A DNA stretch of 64,000 bases from an uncultured Blautia sp. (GTDB lineage Bacteria > Bacillota > Clostridia > Lachnospirales > Lachnospiraceae), in contig NZ_CAKROJ010000004.1 in the NCBI RefSeq assembly GCF_934372025.1, forward strand, positions 1 through 64,000, read 5' to 3'. Both the position numbers and the translations under genes were made by a program. The notes beneath the pieces are model-generated. The model was not told the DNA's origin, searched no databases, and was given only the letters and a program-made list of their open reading frames with translations. This document shows positions 17,081-25,978 of this stretch, one piece after another (positions within the stretch are counted from its first letter, which is position 1; every line of letters begins with the position of its first letter).

Positions 17081-18499
17081 CTATACCCCGTATATAAATG
17101 CACGGATACTGAACGGCACCGCTTTGTATTCCGGCCAGATCACAGCAAAGAATACAAATACTGCCAGAAGCAGCAGCAGTACACAAATTGCTGCATATAT
17201 TTTTTTTCTCAGACTTTCTTTTTTAATCTGTACATCAAAAAGATTTCCGTATCCTATAATCATAAAATAAGTAAGCGGCACGATCATCGGAAGACTGTAA
17301 CGTCCCTGTGGCTGATAATCTGATGCATAAGAATAATATGCATTCAGAATGTTCGGGATGATCATTGCCACAAGCATACACCAGTTAAAAAACCCTTTCA
17401 CACTCCATTGTTTTTTTATACGAAGTGCAAAGGTTCTGACCGGATGCAGGAATATCAGCAGAAATCCTGCTTTAATAAAATCCAGATAATTATTGATAAG
17501 CCACTTCGGCATAAACACATCCATATTTCCAAAACGGCCAACAAAGCTGCCGCTGACAAGTTCTACCCAGGAAAAACCATCTGATTTCGGAAATCCTTTA
17601 TTCAGCATATCCAGAAAAGAATAACCTTCCATCTGCGGTGTCTTTCGATTAGATGGTTTAAAATTCTTTTTCGCATATTTCTCTGCACAGATTGTCGAAG
17701 CATTCATTCCAAGAAAATCACCGTCATAAAGAATTGCATTCCGAATGAACCACCATGCAGTCAAAGCCAGAACGATCACACATACCAGAAGTCCTTTTTT
17801 TACAAAATCGGCATATTTCCCAGTCTTTCGGACTTCCATAAAAAGTGTCACTCCGAAGAAAATAATGCTGCAGAGAATAAATCCATATGCATTATAATAG
17901 GACAATGTACACGCGGCCACACCAAGTGCCAGGATCACACAATTCTTATAGGTCCAGCCCTCTGTCAGATAACGAACCCATGCATATACGATCACAGCAG
18001 TTGAAAACACTGCCAGTGCATCGCAGTTCACATATGTAAATACAAACAATGATCCGGGAAGCAGTCCTACAAATGAAGCAAATATCCAGGCCTTTCTTCT
18101 GTCAAACAGTCGTTTTCCCATATCAAGTGCCAGCCAGACGGTTCCAAGTCCAAGCAAAACATTGACAAATCTTGCTGCCAGAAGCAATGCAAACGGTGCT
18201 GTCGTCACAAAGCTCATCGCCTTCATAAAGACTGCAGCTATCATATAATCCAGAATCGGAGAAAACGCATAGGAGATTCCCCATACAATGTTTCGCACAG
18301 CCGGATCATCTCCCACCGGAAGTGTTCCATTTTGATAAATATATTCCGCAATCTGATAGCGCATCTGTTCATCCGGTCCGGCTCCCATAGGCTGAACACG
18401 CGCCCACATCAGATAAAACATCAGAAGAAACAGAAAGAAAAAAATCTCCACTGCTGTTTCTGTGCTTATTTTTTTTTGCTTCAACTTATCTTCCTCCAT
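17081..18499 (-). CDS. DUF2142 polytopic membrane protein (GT-C glycosyltransferase-like)
   Basis: About 472 residues with some ten to twelve membrane helices. The ATG at 18499 overlaps the upstream stop by one base (TGATG) and is preferred over the TTG at 18502. After the first helix comes 'VQPMGAGPDEQMRYQIAEYI', an acidic first extracytoplasmic loop of the type used by GT-C enzymes (ArnT, PMT, DUF2142) to bind polyprenyl-phosphate sugars. Known GT-C enzymes transfer sugars from a lipid phosphate to an acceptor outside the membrane. As last gene of an operon with a polyprenyl-phosphate glycosyltransferase, it is the likely final transferase. The acceptor is unknown. Confidence 0.78.
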   Translation of the reverse strand: MEEDKLKQKKISTETAVEIFFFLFLLMFYLMWARVQPMGAGPDEQMRYQIAEYIYQNGTLPVGDDPAVRNIVWGISYAFSPILDYMIAAVFMKAMSFVTTAPFALLLAARFVNVLLGLGTVWLALDMGKRLFDRRKAWIFASFVGLLPGSLFVFTYVNCDALAVFSTAVIVYAWVRYLTEGWTYKNCVILALGVAACTLSYYNAYGFILCSIIFFGVTLFMEVRKTGKYADFVKKGLLVCVIVLALTAWWFIRNAILYDGDFLGMNASTICAEKYAKKNFKPSNRKTPQMEGYSFLDMLNKGFPKSDGFSWVELVSGSFVGRFGNMDVFMPKWLINNYLDFIKAGFLLIFLHPVRTFALRIKKQWSVKGFFNWCMLVAMIIPNILNAYYSYASDYQPQGRYSLPMIVPLTYFMIIGYGNLFDVQIKKESLRKKIYAAICVLLLLLAVFVFFAVIWPEYKAVPFSIRAFIYGV

Positions 18500-19626
18500 C
18501 AAAACTCAAACTCTCTGATTTTTTCTGCAATATAATCCACATCATCTACAGAAAGATCATAGAACATTGGCAGTCTCAGCAAACGCTCGCTTTCTTTTGT
18601 TGTATAGATGTCTTCTCCATGAAATCTGCCGAATTTCTCACCCGCAGGAGAACTGTGAAGGGGCACATAATGAAATGCCGGAGCAATTCCATTTTCTCTG
18701 AGATATTTGATCAGTCTCGTACGCACCGCTATATCCTGTACTTTAATATAGTACATATGCGCATTGTGTTTACACCCTTCCGGAACAACCGGTCTTTCTA
18801 TTTTTCCCTGTTTTTCCAGGTCTTCCAGTCTTTCATGATATCCGTCATAAATCTGATGACGTTTCTTATTAATCTTGTCACACTCTTCCAGCTGCGCATA
18901 TAAATATGCCGCATTCATTTCACTTGGAAGATAGGATGAGCCATAATCGATCCAGCGATATTTATCAATCTGTCCCCGGAAAAATTTACTCCTGTCTGTT
19001 CCTTTTTCACGCAAAATCTCTGCTTTTTCCTGATATTCATTCTTCTGGAATACGATTGCTCCGCCTTCACCCATAGTAAAATTCTTGGTCTCATGAAAAC
19101 TGTAACATCCGAAATCACCAATCGTACCAAGAGCTTTGCCATAATAATATGCATCCACTCCCTGTGCTGCATCTTCTACGACCTTCAGATTGTAAGCACG
19201 TGCAATTTCCATGATCTTATTCATCTCACAGGCAACTCCTGCATAATGAACCGGAACAATTGCTTTCGTTTTATCTGTGATTGCTGCTTCAATAAGATTT
19301 TCATCAATATTCATCGTATCCGGCCGGATATCAACAAATACAATTTTTGCACCTCGAAGTACAAATGCATCTGCAGTAGACACAAATGTGTAGGACGGCA
19401 TGATCACTTCATCTCCCGGCTGAATATCACTCAGAAACGCAGCCATTTCCAGTGCGTGTGTACAGGATGTCGTCAGAAATACCTGATTTACCTGAAAACG
19501 TTCTTTCATCCATGCAGAACAGAGTTTTGTGTATTTTCCGTCACCGCAGAGCATCCCCTGTGCCACTGCATCCTGAATGTACTTTAATTCATTACCGACA
19601 AGTGCCGGTCTGTTAAAATCTATCAT
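18499..19626 (-). CDS. rffA: dTDP-4-amino-4,6-dideoxygalactose transaminase (WecE/RffA type)
   Basis: A 375-residue PLP enzyme of the DegT/DnrJ/EryC1 family. 'FLTTSCTHALEMAAFL', 'GDEVIMPSYTFVSTADAFVL', 'VPVHYAGVACEMN' and the PLP-lysine motif 'SFHETKN' (Lys181) all match WecE/RffA closely, a tighter match than to general DegT enzymes. WecE aminates dTDP-4-keto-6-deoxyglucose (the RmlB product) to dTDP-Fuc4N. RmlA and RmlB are encoded at 47 and 50 kb in this window, so the substrate is available. It overlaps the next gene by one base. Confidence 0.88.
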   Translation of the reverse strand: MIDFNRPALVGNELKYIQDAVAQGMLCGDGKYTKLCSAWMKERFQVNQVFLTTSCTHALEMAAFLSDIQPGDEVIMPSYTFVSTADAFVLRGAKIVFVDIRPDTMNIDENLIEAAITDKTKAIVPVHYAGVACEMNKIMEIARAYNLKVVEDAAQGVDAYYYGKALGTIGDFGCYSFHETKNFTMGEGGAIVFQKNEYQEKAEILREKGTDRSKFFRGQIDKYRWIDYGSSYLPSEMNAAYLYAQLEECDKINKKRHQIYDGYHERLEDLEKQGKIERPVVPEGCKHNAHMYYIKVQDIAVRTRLIKYLRENGIAPAFHYVPLHSSPAGEKFGRFHGEDIYTTKESERLLRLPMFYDLSVDDVDYIAEKIREFEF

Positions 19627-19645
19627 CTGAATCCTCTACTTTTCG

Positions 19646-20917
19646 TTATAAAGAATAATCGGGTAATTTATTTTGAAAAACAATTTCTTCACCATTCGTA
19701 TCTGTCATACTCATTTTTTCGAAAAAATGTGCAGCTATCGCATCCAGTTCTTCACGGCTGCCTGCCGCTATATAATACAATGCCAGATATGGGTTCGGTC
19801 CATAAGCCACCACTTCTTCTCCATCTTCATAAAAAACCCACGGTTTCACTACTGCTTTTTCTTTTGCAAGCTCATATGCTATATGCTGATCCTGGATTCG
19901 TTTCTGTCTTCCATGAAAATAAAGAACAGCTCCATGAATCTGCGGTTTATGAATGTCATGGTTCAACAACATCTCTGCTGCCTGTTCCTTATCATAAACA
20001 TAATTTAACAGAAGTTCTTCCATATTAAAGCCATATACCATATCCGTCAATTCATGTTCATACCCAAAGAAACGCGCTGCTATCTCACAGACCTGGATTC
20101 CTTCTCCCGGTTTCCAGAAAAACTGCATGGAAAGCGGACCTTCTTTCTGTCCTGTGTATGCTATGTACGACTGAAGCAGAGCTGTCGCCGGACCTTCGAC
20201 TTCATTCAGCAATCGACTAGGGTATACATTTCTTGTACTTTCCGGAAGTGCTCCGCTCTCAAACTGCGTCTTTTCCCTGTCTGCAATACTGATCACCTTC
20301 ACTGTTCCATCCACAACCCAGGTCATCATATTAAATTCAAATCCATCATTATATTCTTCTATCAGAATTTCTTTCAGCTCCGTAAATTCCGCTGTTTCAT
20401 GGACACATTGCACAAGCTGATCCTGATCTCTGACAATAAAGATTCCTCTTGATCCATACTTATCCAGAGGTTTGCTGATCAGGGGATACCTAAGCCCTTC
20501 TGTCAATTCAGACACTGCTGCTTTTTTACTGTCCTCAACCGGAACTTTGCAATATCCCGGAGTCGGAAGTCCCAGTTTCGAAAGAAGTGCCCTGCAGGCA
20601 GCTTTATCCCGATACCAGGGAAGCTGCTCCGGTTTCAGATAACACGGAAGCTCTGCTTTCTCTGCAATCTTCACCATACATTCCATGAGAAGATCTGAAA
20701 AAGAAGTCACAATTCCATCCACATGTTCTTTTCGACAAAGTTCTGCCACAGAATCTATATCCGTCACAGGAATCACATACGATGCATCTGCAAACTGTCT
20801 TGCCGGTCCATCCGGATAGCCATCACAGACGATCGTATAATATCCCCGCTCTTTTGATTTTTTTACAAGTTGTACAAATTCGCCCAGTGTACCAAGTATC
20901 AGTAATCTGTGGTTCAT
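19646..20917 (-). CDS. ATP-grasp domain protein
   Basis: About 423 residues. The ATG at 20917 overlaps the upstream stop as ATGA, so it is preferred over an upstream in-frame start at 20935. The N terminus 'LLILGTLGEFVQLVKKSKER' is the pre-ATP-grasp Rossmann-like domain. The ATP-grasp fold follows: 'DKAACRALLSKLGLPTPGY', the ATP-binding 'YPLISKPLDKYGSRGIFIV', 'EEYNDGFEFN', and the metal-binding end 'QVCEIAARFFGYEHEL'. Such enzymes join a carboxylate to an amine via an acyl phosphate. Between two aminotransferase-fold genes, it may acylate an amino sugar with an amino acid. That substrate is inference only. Confidence 0.8.
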   Translation of the reverse strand: MNHRLLILGTLGEFVQLVKKSKERGYYTIVCDGYPDGPARQFADASYVIPVTDIDSVAELCRKEHVDGIVTSFSDLLMECMVKIAEKAELPCYLKPEQLPWYRDKAACRALLSKLGLPTPGYCKVPVEDSKKAAVSELTEGLRYPLISKPLDKYGSRGIFIVRDQDQLVQCVHETAEFTELKEILIEEYNDGFEFNMMTWVVDGTVKVISIADREKTQFESGALPESTRNVYPSRLLNEVEGPATALLQSYIAYTGQKEGPLSMQFFWKPGEGIQVCEIAARFFGYEHELTDMVYGFNMEELLLNYVYDKEQAAEMLLNHDIHKPQIHGAVLYFHGRQKRIQDQHIAYELAKEKAVVKPWVFYEDGEEVVAYGPNPYLALYYIAAGSREELDAIAAHFFEKMSMTDTNGEEIVFQNKLPDYSL

Positions 20918-21882
20918 TTCCCGGATGCCTCCCATTCTCTGATCAATGCTGCCATATATTTCATTTCTTCTTTTCCATAACGCTGATCACACGGCAATGG
21001 CAGTATCTCTGTAGCCCATTTATATTCCAGACTGTTTTTATCACATTCTTCTAAAATATTTTTCCAGTAAGTCGGCACAAAAATCTTGTGTTCTGCAAGC
21101 CAGCGCCTTAAATTCAATCCATCTTTATGATGATACGGATACACAAACGGACCCTCTGGTGTAACCCGGACAAAAACAGATTCTGACGGGAGCTCTTCGG
21201 AAAGAATACTGTAATTTTCTTCTCTCCTGTGTTTTCCCGCCTCGTAATCGATTGCCCCAAGCAGATTTTCTGTAAGCCTTGACATCCTGCGAATTTCCAT
21301 CCCATCATATGACGCTGCATTCTGAAGCATTTCCTGATAATATGCTCCTGCATTTTCTTCATATCTTCCCAGAATATGTTCCATTCTCTTGTTGGAACGA
21401 TCCAGTGGCTTGTCCATGGAAAGTACTGCATCTGTTGCAAGATATGCTCCGTCACTGACACCCCAGAATTTTCTGCAGGAATACAGCGTATCGATACCCT
21501 TCAGTGGTTTCTGGAAAAAAGCATGCGTGTGATCCACGATAATATTCCCATACTTTTCCTTATACTGAAGGATTCTCTCGTCTGTCAGCTGTCCATAATA
21601 ATTTACAAGATACAGACATTCCTTTTCCTTCATTTTATTCTGCGAAAGCAAAATATTCAGTTCTGCATCCATTCTGTATCGCTCTATCTGAATCCCATGC
21701 TGTTCACAGGCTTCCACCACAGACTCACATAAAAACATCGGCAGATATATTTTTGAGTACCTGCGGCTTTCCAGCAGCCACAGGAGTGCTGTTCTTCCAA
21801 GGTTTACTTTATACAGTCCCGGATAATATTCCTTTCCTGCCAGATCTTCCAGCTCAAAGTAACCGCCGATTTCTTTTTTCAT
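20914..21882 (-). CDS. Divergent DegT-like (PLP aminotransferase fold) protein
   Basis: A 322-residue soluble protein. The order of elements is that of DegT/DnrJ enzymes: 'LGRTALLWLL' at the cofactor-phosphate site, 'KIYLPMFLCESVVEACEQHG', 'YLVNYYGQ', 'IIVDHTHAFF' in place of the usual E-D-x-x-Q, and 'SCRKFWGVSDGAYL' with a candidate PLP lysine (Lys138). It is shorter than typical (about 370) and has lost the canonical 'EDAAQ'. It could be an aminotransferase with changed specificity or a relative acting on another intermediate. It overlaps neighbours by one base (21882) and four bases (20914-20917), so it is tightly coupled to the pathway. Confidence 0.65.
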   Translation of the reverse strand: MKKEIGGYFELEDLAGKEYYPGLYKVNLGRTALLWLLESRRYSKIYLPMFLCESVVEACEQHGIQIERYRMDAELNILLSQNKMKEKECLYLVNYYGQLTDERILQYKEKYGNIIVDHTHAFFQKPLKGIDTLYSCRKFWGVSDGAYLATDAVLSMDKPLDRSNKRMEHILGRYEENAGAYYQEMLQNAASYDGMEIRRMSRLTENLLGAIDYEAGKHRREENYSILSEELPSESVFVRVTPEGPFVYPYHHKDGLNLRRWLAEHKIFVPTYWKNILEECDKNSLEYKWATEILPLPCDQRYGKEEMKYMAALIREWEASGK

Positions 21883-22814
21883 CAGTCTGTATCCTCCCGA
21901 CGCACAACATAATGCGGCATCTTCTTTGCCTCATTCAAAATGTTCATAAGATAAATTCCCATAATTCCGATTGACAGCAGGATCAATCCAAAGAATGCCA
22001 GCATCACCATCATCAGTGAAGTCCATCCCTCAACAGATACTCCAAATGCGAAGTATCGAATCAGGAAATAAATTGCCATAACAAGACTCACCATGAAACT
22101 GACAATACCAATATTTCTCACCATAAGAAGCGGAAATGCACTGTGTGCCGTAATATCATAGATCAAATCTTTCAGCAGTCGTTTAAAGGAATAGCCACTT
22201 TTTCCATAAGCTCTTGCAGCATGTCGGACCGGTACATTAATAATCCTGTTAGATGTCAGTACAAGCAGATTCCCGATCTGCGGCAGATATGTATTTGTCT
22301 TTACCATTGCATCCACAAGGAACCGCCGGATCAGACGATAACTGGTGATCTGAAGGTTCGGATCTTTTCCAAGCATTTTGGATGTAGCCCACACCGAAAA
22401 TTTAGTTCCGAGTTTACGGATAAAGCCATGCTGTCGGCCTTCATAACTTGCGATGATAGCATCGACATCATCTCGTTCTCTCATAACTTTGATCATCTTT
22501 GGCAGTTCTTCTGGCTGATGCTGCAGATCATCATCCATTGTCACAACAAAATCTCCTTTTACATGCGCAAAACCGCACAAGAGTGCCGGATGCTGCCCAA
22601 AGTTTCTCGCCATCTGTATTATACGAACTCTGCGATCCTTATTCCGAAGTTCCTGCATTACTTCGAAGGAACGATCCTTAGAACCATCATCTACAAGAAT
22701 CAGTTCAAAATCTTCTTTTATTACTTCCCGGAAAACCTTTTCCAGGCGTCTGTATAATTCCTGTAATGTATGTTCAGAATTATATACAGGAACAACAACA
22801 GAATACAAACTCAT
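21882..22814 (-). CDS. Polyprenyl-phosphate glycosyltransferase (GT2, ArnC/GtrB type)
   Basis: A 310-residue protein with an N-terminal GT-A domain ('SVVVPVYNSEHTLQELYRRL', 'LILVDDGSKDRSFEVM', and the D-x-D segment 'VTMDDDLQHQPEELP') and two membrane helices near residues 230-255 and 265-290. This architecture is that of ArnC, GtrB and DPM1 enzymes, which move a sugar from a nucleotide donor to undecaprenyl phosphate on the cytoplasmic face. First gene of the operon, after a good promoter. Which sugar it uses is not visible; dTDP- or UDP-linked amino sugar is suggested by the following genes. Confidence 0.88.
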   Translation of the reverse strand: MSLYSVVVPVYNSEHTLQELYRRLEKVFREVIKEDFELILVDDGSKDRSFEVMQELRNKDRRVRIIQMARNFGQHPALLCGFAHVKGDFVVTMDDDLQHQPEELPKMIKVMRERDDVDAIIASYEGRQHGFIRKLGTKFSVWATSKMLGKDPNLQITSYRLIRRFLVDAMVKTNTYLPQIGNLLVLTSNRIINVPVRHAARAYGKSGYSFKRLLKDLIYDITAHSAFPLLMVRNIGIVSFMVSLVMAIYFLIRYFAFGVSVEGWTSLMMVMLAFFGLILLSIGIMGIYLMNILNEAKKMPHYVVRREDTD

Positions 22815-22866
22815 ATGTTTCCCTTTCTTTCTATCTATATACCTTCTAATTTATGCATTCTTTTTT

Positions 22867-22895
22867 ATCATATCATTTTCAATATCTGTTGTAAA
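22867..22895 (-). promoter_or_regulatory. Promoter of the five-gene sugar-modification operon
   Basis: Minus-strand TTTACA (22890-22895) and TATGAT (22867-22872) with a 17-base spacer, about 50 bases before the ATG at 22814. No competing promoter is apparent within the operon, whose genes overlap or are at most 19 bases apart. Confidence 0.7.
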
Positions 22896-23018
22896 CAGTA
22901 CAGACAATCAAAAATTACTTCTGTTCATCCTCTGTTTTTTGTTGTACAATGACAAAAGCATTATGCTGTGAATATCCGACAGCTACAGGCTATTATCATT
23001 TTTAATCATGGAGGAATT

Positions 23019-23369
23019 ATGAAAAACTTCAGAAACTATGTGCAGCTTCATCTGAATATTCTGCTGTTTTCTCTGACAAGCGTATTTTCCAAACTTGCTT
23101 CGATCCAGTATAACAAAGACGGTCTGCATTCCCCGCTTTTTTATTTATTCCTGTTTCTTATGATCGCAAACTGCGGAATCTATGCGATTGCATGGCAGCA
23201 GGTCATCAAGAAATTTTCACTGTCCACTGCTTATGCCAACAAAAGTGTTTATCTTTTGTGGTCACAAATCTGGGCAGTTGCTATTTTTCACGAACAGCTT
23301 TCCGTACAGAATATCATCGGAATTCTGATTGTATTATTTGGAGTATGGACGGTGCAGAGATATGAATAG
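23019..23369 (+). CDS. Small EmrE/ArnE-like four-helix membrane protein, subunit 1
   Basis: A 116-residue protein from the ATG at 23019, which follows GGAGG; the in-frame ATG at 22968 lacks a ribosome site. It has four predicted helices, with 'AIAWQQVIKKFSLSTAYANKSV' and a C-terminal 'IIGILIVLFGVWTV' typical of EamA/SMR proteins. It overlaps a second such gene by 8 bases. Paired small proteins of this type (ArnE/ArnF) flip undecaprenyl-phosphate aminoarabinose in Gram-negatives. The divergent location from the ArnC-like gene favours a flippase over a drug pump. Confidence 0.7.
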   Translation: MKNFRNYVQLHLNILLFSLTSVFSKLASIQYNKDGLHSPLFYLFLFLMIANCGIYAIAWQQVIKKFSLSTAYANKSVYLLWSQIWAVAIFHEQLSVQNIIGILIVLFGVWTVQRYE

Positions 23370-23700
23370 AACTTTTATCCTTATTATGCTGGGAGGAACC
23401 TTTTTTTCCGCAATCTCCCAGATTCTTCTGAAACAGAGTGCAAATATTAAATACAGCAATCCTTTGAGAGAATATCTTAACTGGCGTGTCATTCTAGCCT
23501 ATGTGATGTTCTTTGGCATTCTTCTTCTGAATACCTGGTGCTATACCAAAGTAGATATGCGTTATGGACCTGTGATCGATACTGCTGCTTATGTCTTCGT
23601 TCTGCTGCTGTCCCGCATTATCCTGAAGGAAAAGATCACCAAAGGAAAATTCATTGGAAACCTGATCATCATTGCAGGAATCATTGTATATACGTTATAA
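23362..23700 (+). CDS. Small EmrE/ArnF-like four-helix membrane protein, subunit 2
   Basis: A 112-residue protein from the ATG at 23362, inside the end of the preceding gene. 'MLGGTFFSAISQILLKQSAN' is the first-helix pattern of SMR/ArnF proteins (Q-I-L-L-K-x-S), and the C-terminal helix is 'FIGNLIIIAGIIVYTL'. The two proteins share the fold but differ in sequence, consistent with an obligate heterodimer as in ArnE/ArnF. Proposed to flip the lipid-linked sugar made by the protein encoded at 21882-22814. Confidence 0.72.
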   Translation: MNRTFILIMLGGTFFSAISQILLKQSANIKYSNPLREYLNWRVILAYVMFFGILLLNTWCYTKVDMRYGPVIDTAAYVFVLLLSRIILKEKITKGKFIGNLIIIAGIIVYTL

Positions 23701-23711
23701 ATTTTCATAAC

Positions 23712-23777
23712 AAAAGAACAGGCTCGAAACATAGTATTTCTCTTAACGATCGTACTCATTGTTCTGCCTGTTCTTTT
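23712..23777. terminator. Bidirectional terminator between the SMR pair and the zinc-ribbon gene
   Basis: AAAAGAACAGGC (23712-23723) pairs perfectly with GCCTGTTCTTTT (23766-23777). The 42-base loop is long, but A- and T-rich flanks suit both convergent genes. Confidence 0.7.
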
Positions 23778-23827
23778 TACATATTTATTATTTATTCAGA
23801 TATTTATATACTGTTCTGGAAATTTAA

Positions 23828-24442
23828 TTATTCTGTTTTCTCTTCCTCAACCTCAGTTGAAGCGGTCTCCTCTGCGGGTTCTTCTGAAACTTTCTCTGAA
23901 GTATCTTCTGTATTTTCTTCTGCTGTCTCTTCTGAAACTTCCTCTGAAGCCTCTTCTGCTGCTTCCATAACTTCTTCTGCAGTTTCTTCGATTACGTCAT
24001 CTCTGACTTTCTCAACTTCTTCTGCGGTTCCTTCAATCACATCATCTCCGGCTTTCTCTTCCGGCTCCTCTGTCGGGCATGCCGCACCACACTGCGAGCA
24101 AAATGCATCATTCTTATTGATCGGACTTCCGCATGCCGGACAAAAACGTTTGCATTTTACTTTCAGTTCTGAAATATCAGACTTATATTTCGCAATCTGT
24201 TCCATGCGCTGGTCAATCTGTTCACAGAGTGCTTTCTGCGCATCATCTACAGGTATTTCTGCTTTATAGCGTTTGTAGATGATTCTTCCAAGATCTGCCA
24301 TTGCTTTTTCTACCTGTCTCTCCTCACCGGAGATTTTATTCTTGATTCTTTGAGTCTCATATGCCTCTTCTGCACGTCCGCTCAGTTCCCTTGCTGTTTT
24401 GCTGATAGTCTCACTCAGACCTCCAAAAAAATCTTTTGCCAT
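23828..24442 (-). CDS. Zinc-ribbon domain protein with acidic C-terminal tail
   Basis: A 204-residue cytoplasmic protein. The N-terminal ~95 residues are helical and charged ('LSETISKTARELSGRAEEAY'), probably coiled coil. A zinc ribbon follows, 'FCPACGSPINKNDAFCSQCG' (two C-x-x-C-G knuckles). The last 80 residues are almost all E, D, A, V, S and T, in imperfect repeats of 'EEAVEE/ETAEE' type. Proteins of this layout are frequent in Clostridia but have no assigned function. It is preceded by GGAATT-type sequence and appears monocistronic. I offer no function. Confidence 0.7.
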   Translation of the reverse strand: MAKDFFGGLSETISKTARELSGRAEEAYETQRIKNKISGEERQVEKAMADLGRIIYKRYKAEIPVDDAQKALCEQIDQRMEQIAKYKSDISELKVKCKRFCPACGSPINKNDAFCSQCGAACPTEEPEEKAGDDVIEGTAEEVEKVRDDVIEETAEEVMEAAEEASEEVSEETAEENTEDTSEKVSEEPAEETASTEVEEEKTE

Positions 24443-24499
24443 AATAAATTCCTCTCTTTCTTTGAAAAAAAGTTATATCATCTGCAATTTCAATTTCTT

Positions 24500-25930
24500 C
24501 TAATTCTTCCCTTCCAGAAGCGGAACTTCCTGTCCGCGAAGAAGAATCTTCGGACCACCGTTACCTTCAATGTACTCTCTTGTGATCACAACCTGTCCAA
24601 TACTGTCATCCTTTGGAATTTCATACATAATATCCAGCATATATTCTTCAAGGATTGCACGAAGTGCTCTTGCTCCTGTGTGTTTTTCCATTGCTTTGGC
24701 AGCGATCGCATGCAGTGCACCTTCCTCAAATTCCAGTTTCACTTCATCCAGTGCCAGAAGCTTCTGGTACTGTTTCAGAATCGCATTACGTGGTTCTCTC
24801 AGAATCTGCACCATCATATCTTCTGTAAGTCCATTCATTGTAAATATGATCGGCAGACGTCCGATAAACTCCGGTATCATTCCAAAGTTCCTGATATCAT
24901 CTACTGTCACCTTCTCAAGAATATGTGGATCATCATCATATTTATCCTTCAGATCCGCATAAAATCCAATTGATGCCTGTTTGTTCAGACGCTCCTTGAT
25001 GATATTTTCCAGATCCGGAAAAGCTCCTCCACAAATGAACAGAATATTTCTTGTGTTGACCGTAGTAAGCGGAACCATTGCATTCTTGCTGTTGGCTCCG
25101 ATCGGTACTTCCACATCAGCTCCCTCCAGCAGCTTTAACATTCCCTGCTGTACAGCTTCACCACTGACATCACGCTGATTTGTATTCTTTTTCTTTGCGA
25201 TCTTGTCAATCTCATCAATAAAGATAATTCCATGCTCTGCTTTTTCCACATCATTATCTGCTGCTGCAAGAAGCTTGGATACAACGCTTTCAATATCATC
25301 TCCGATATATCCTGCCTCTGTAAGAGAAGTCGCATCAGCAATTGCAAGCGGAACATCCAGAAGTTTGGCAAGCGTCTTGACCAGATAAGTCTTTCCGCAT
25401 CCCGTTGGTCCGATCATCAGCATGTTTGATTTCTCGATTGCAATCTCATCCATTGTATCGGTTGCCACACGTTTGTAATGATTATAAACAGCTACAGACA
25501 TAACCTTCTTGGCATATTCCTGTCCGATCACATATTCATCCAGAGTTGCCTTGATCTTATGCGGTGCCGGAATTTTCTTCAGGTCAAGAACCGGTTCCTT
25601 TTTCTCAGATTTTTTCTTCTTTGGTTTCTTCTGTTGTCCCATCTGATTCTGTAAGCTGCCAAGATCGATCATGCTGATATTCGGCATGTTAAAAAGATCA
25701 CCATAGTTAAAGTTTCCTGTCTGCATCTGATGATTCATACTGTCAAAGCTTCTCTGCATACAATCCGGGCATATATGTATATTATTTGGAAGATCGATCA
25801 TCTTTCCGGCCTGCTTCTCAGAACGGTGACAGAGTGTACAGTATTTCTCCGGTTCGTGTCTGTCTTCTTCCTGGTCCTCCGTATCGCTGACCTCTCCCTC
25901 TAAAATCTCATCCTCATATTTATCTGTCAT
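24500..25930 (-). CDS. clpX: ClpX-like AAA+ protease-unfoldase subunit (long-linker variant)
   Basis: A 476-residue AAA+ protein. The N-terminal zinc-binding motif is 'CTLCHRSEK...ICPDCM'. A long charged, Lys-rich linker (residues about 75-115) is present where classical ClpX has a short one. Walker A 'GPTGCGKTYLVK', Walker B 'HGIIFIDEIDKIAKK' and the sensor-2 segment 'TGARALRAILEEYMLD' are intact. An IGF sequence ('SIGFYADLKDKYDDD') is present at the ClpP-docking position. Classical ClpX is about 420 residues and usually sits beside clpP and tig; neither is here. It may be a second ClpX paralogue rather than the housekeeping copy. Confidence 0.82.
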   Translation of the reverse strand: MTDKYEDEILEGEVSDTEDQEEDRHEPEKYCTLCHRSEKQAGKMIDLPNNIHICPDCMQRSFDSMNHQMQTGNFNYGDLFNMPNISMIDLGSLQNQMGQQKKPKKKKSEKKEPVLDLKKIPAPHKIKATLDEYVIGQEYAKKVMSVAVYNHYKRVATDTMDEIAIEKSNMLMIGPTGCGKTYLVKTLAKLLDVPLAIADATSLTEAGYIGDDIESVVSKLLAAADNDVEKAEHGIIFIDEIDKIAKKKNTNQRDVSGEAVQQGMLKLLEGADVEVPIGANSKNAMVPLTTVNTRNILFICGGAFPDLENIIKERLNKQASIGFYADLKDKYDDDPHILEKVTVDDIRNFGMIPEFIGRLPIIFTMNGLTEDMMVQILREPRNAILKQYQKLLALDEVKLEFEEGALHAIAAKAMEKHTGARALRAILEEYMLDIMYEIPKDDSIGQVVITREYIEGNGGPKILLRGQEVPLLEGKN

Positions 25931-25978
25931 AGAATTTTAAAACTCTCCTTTCATTTCCAGCGTTCCATATCATATAAA

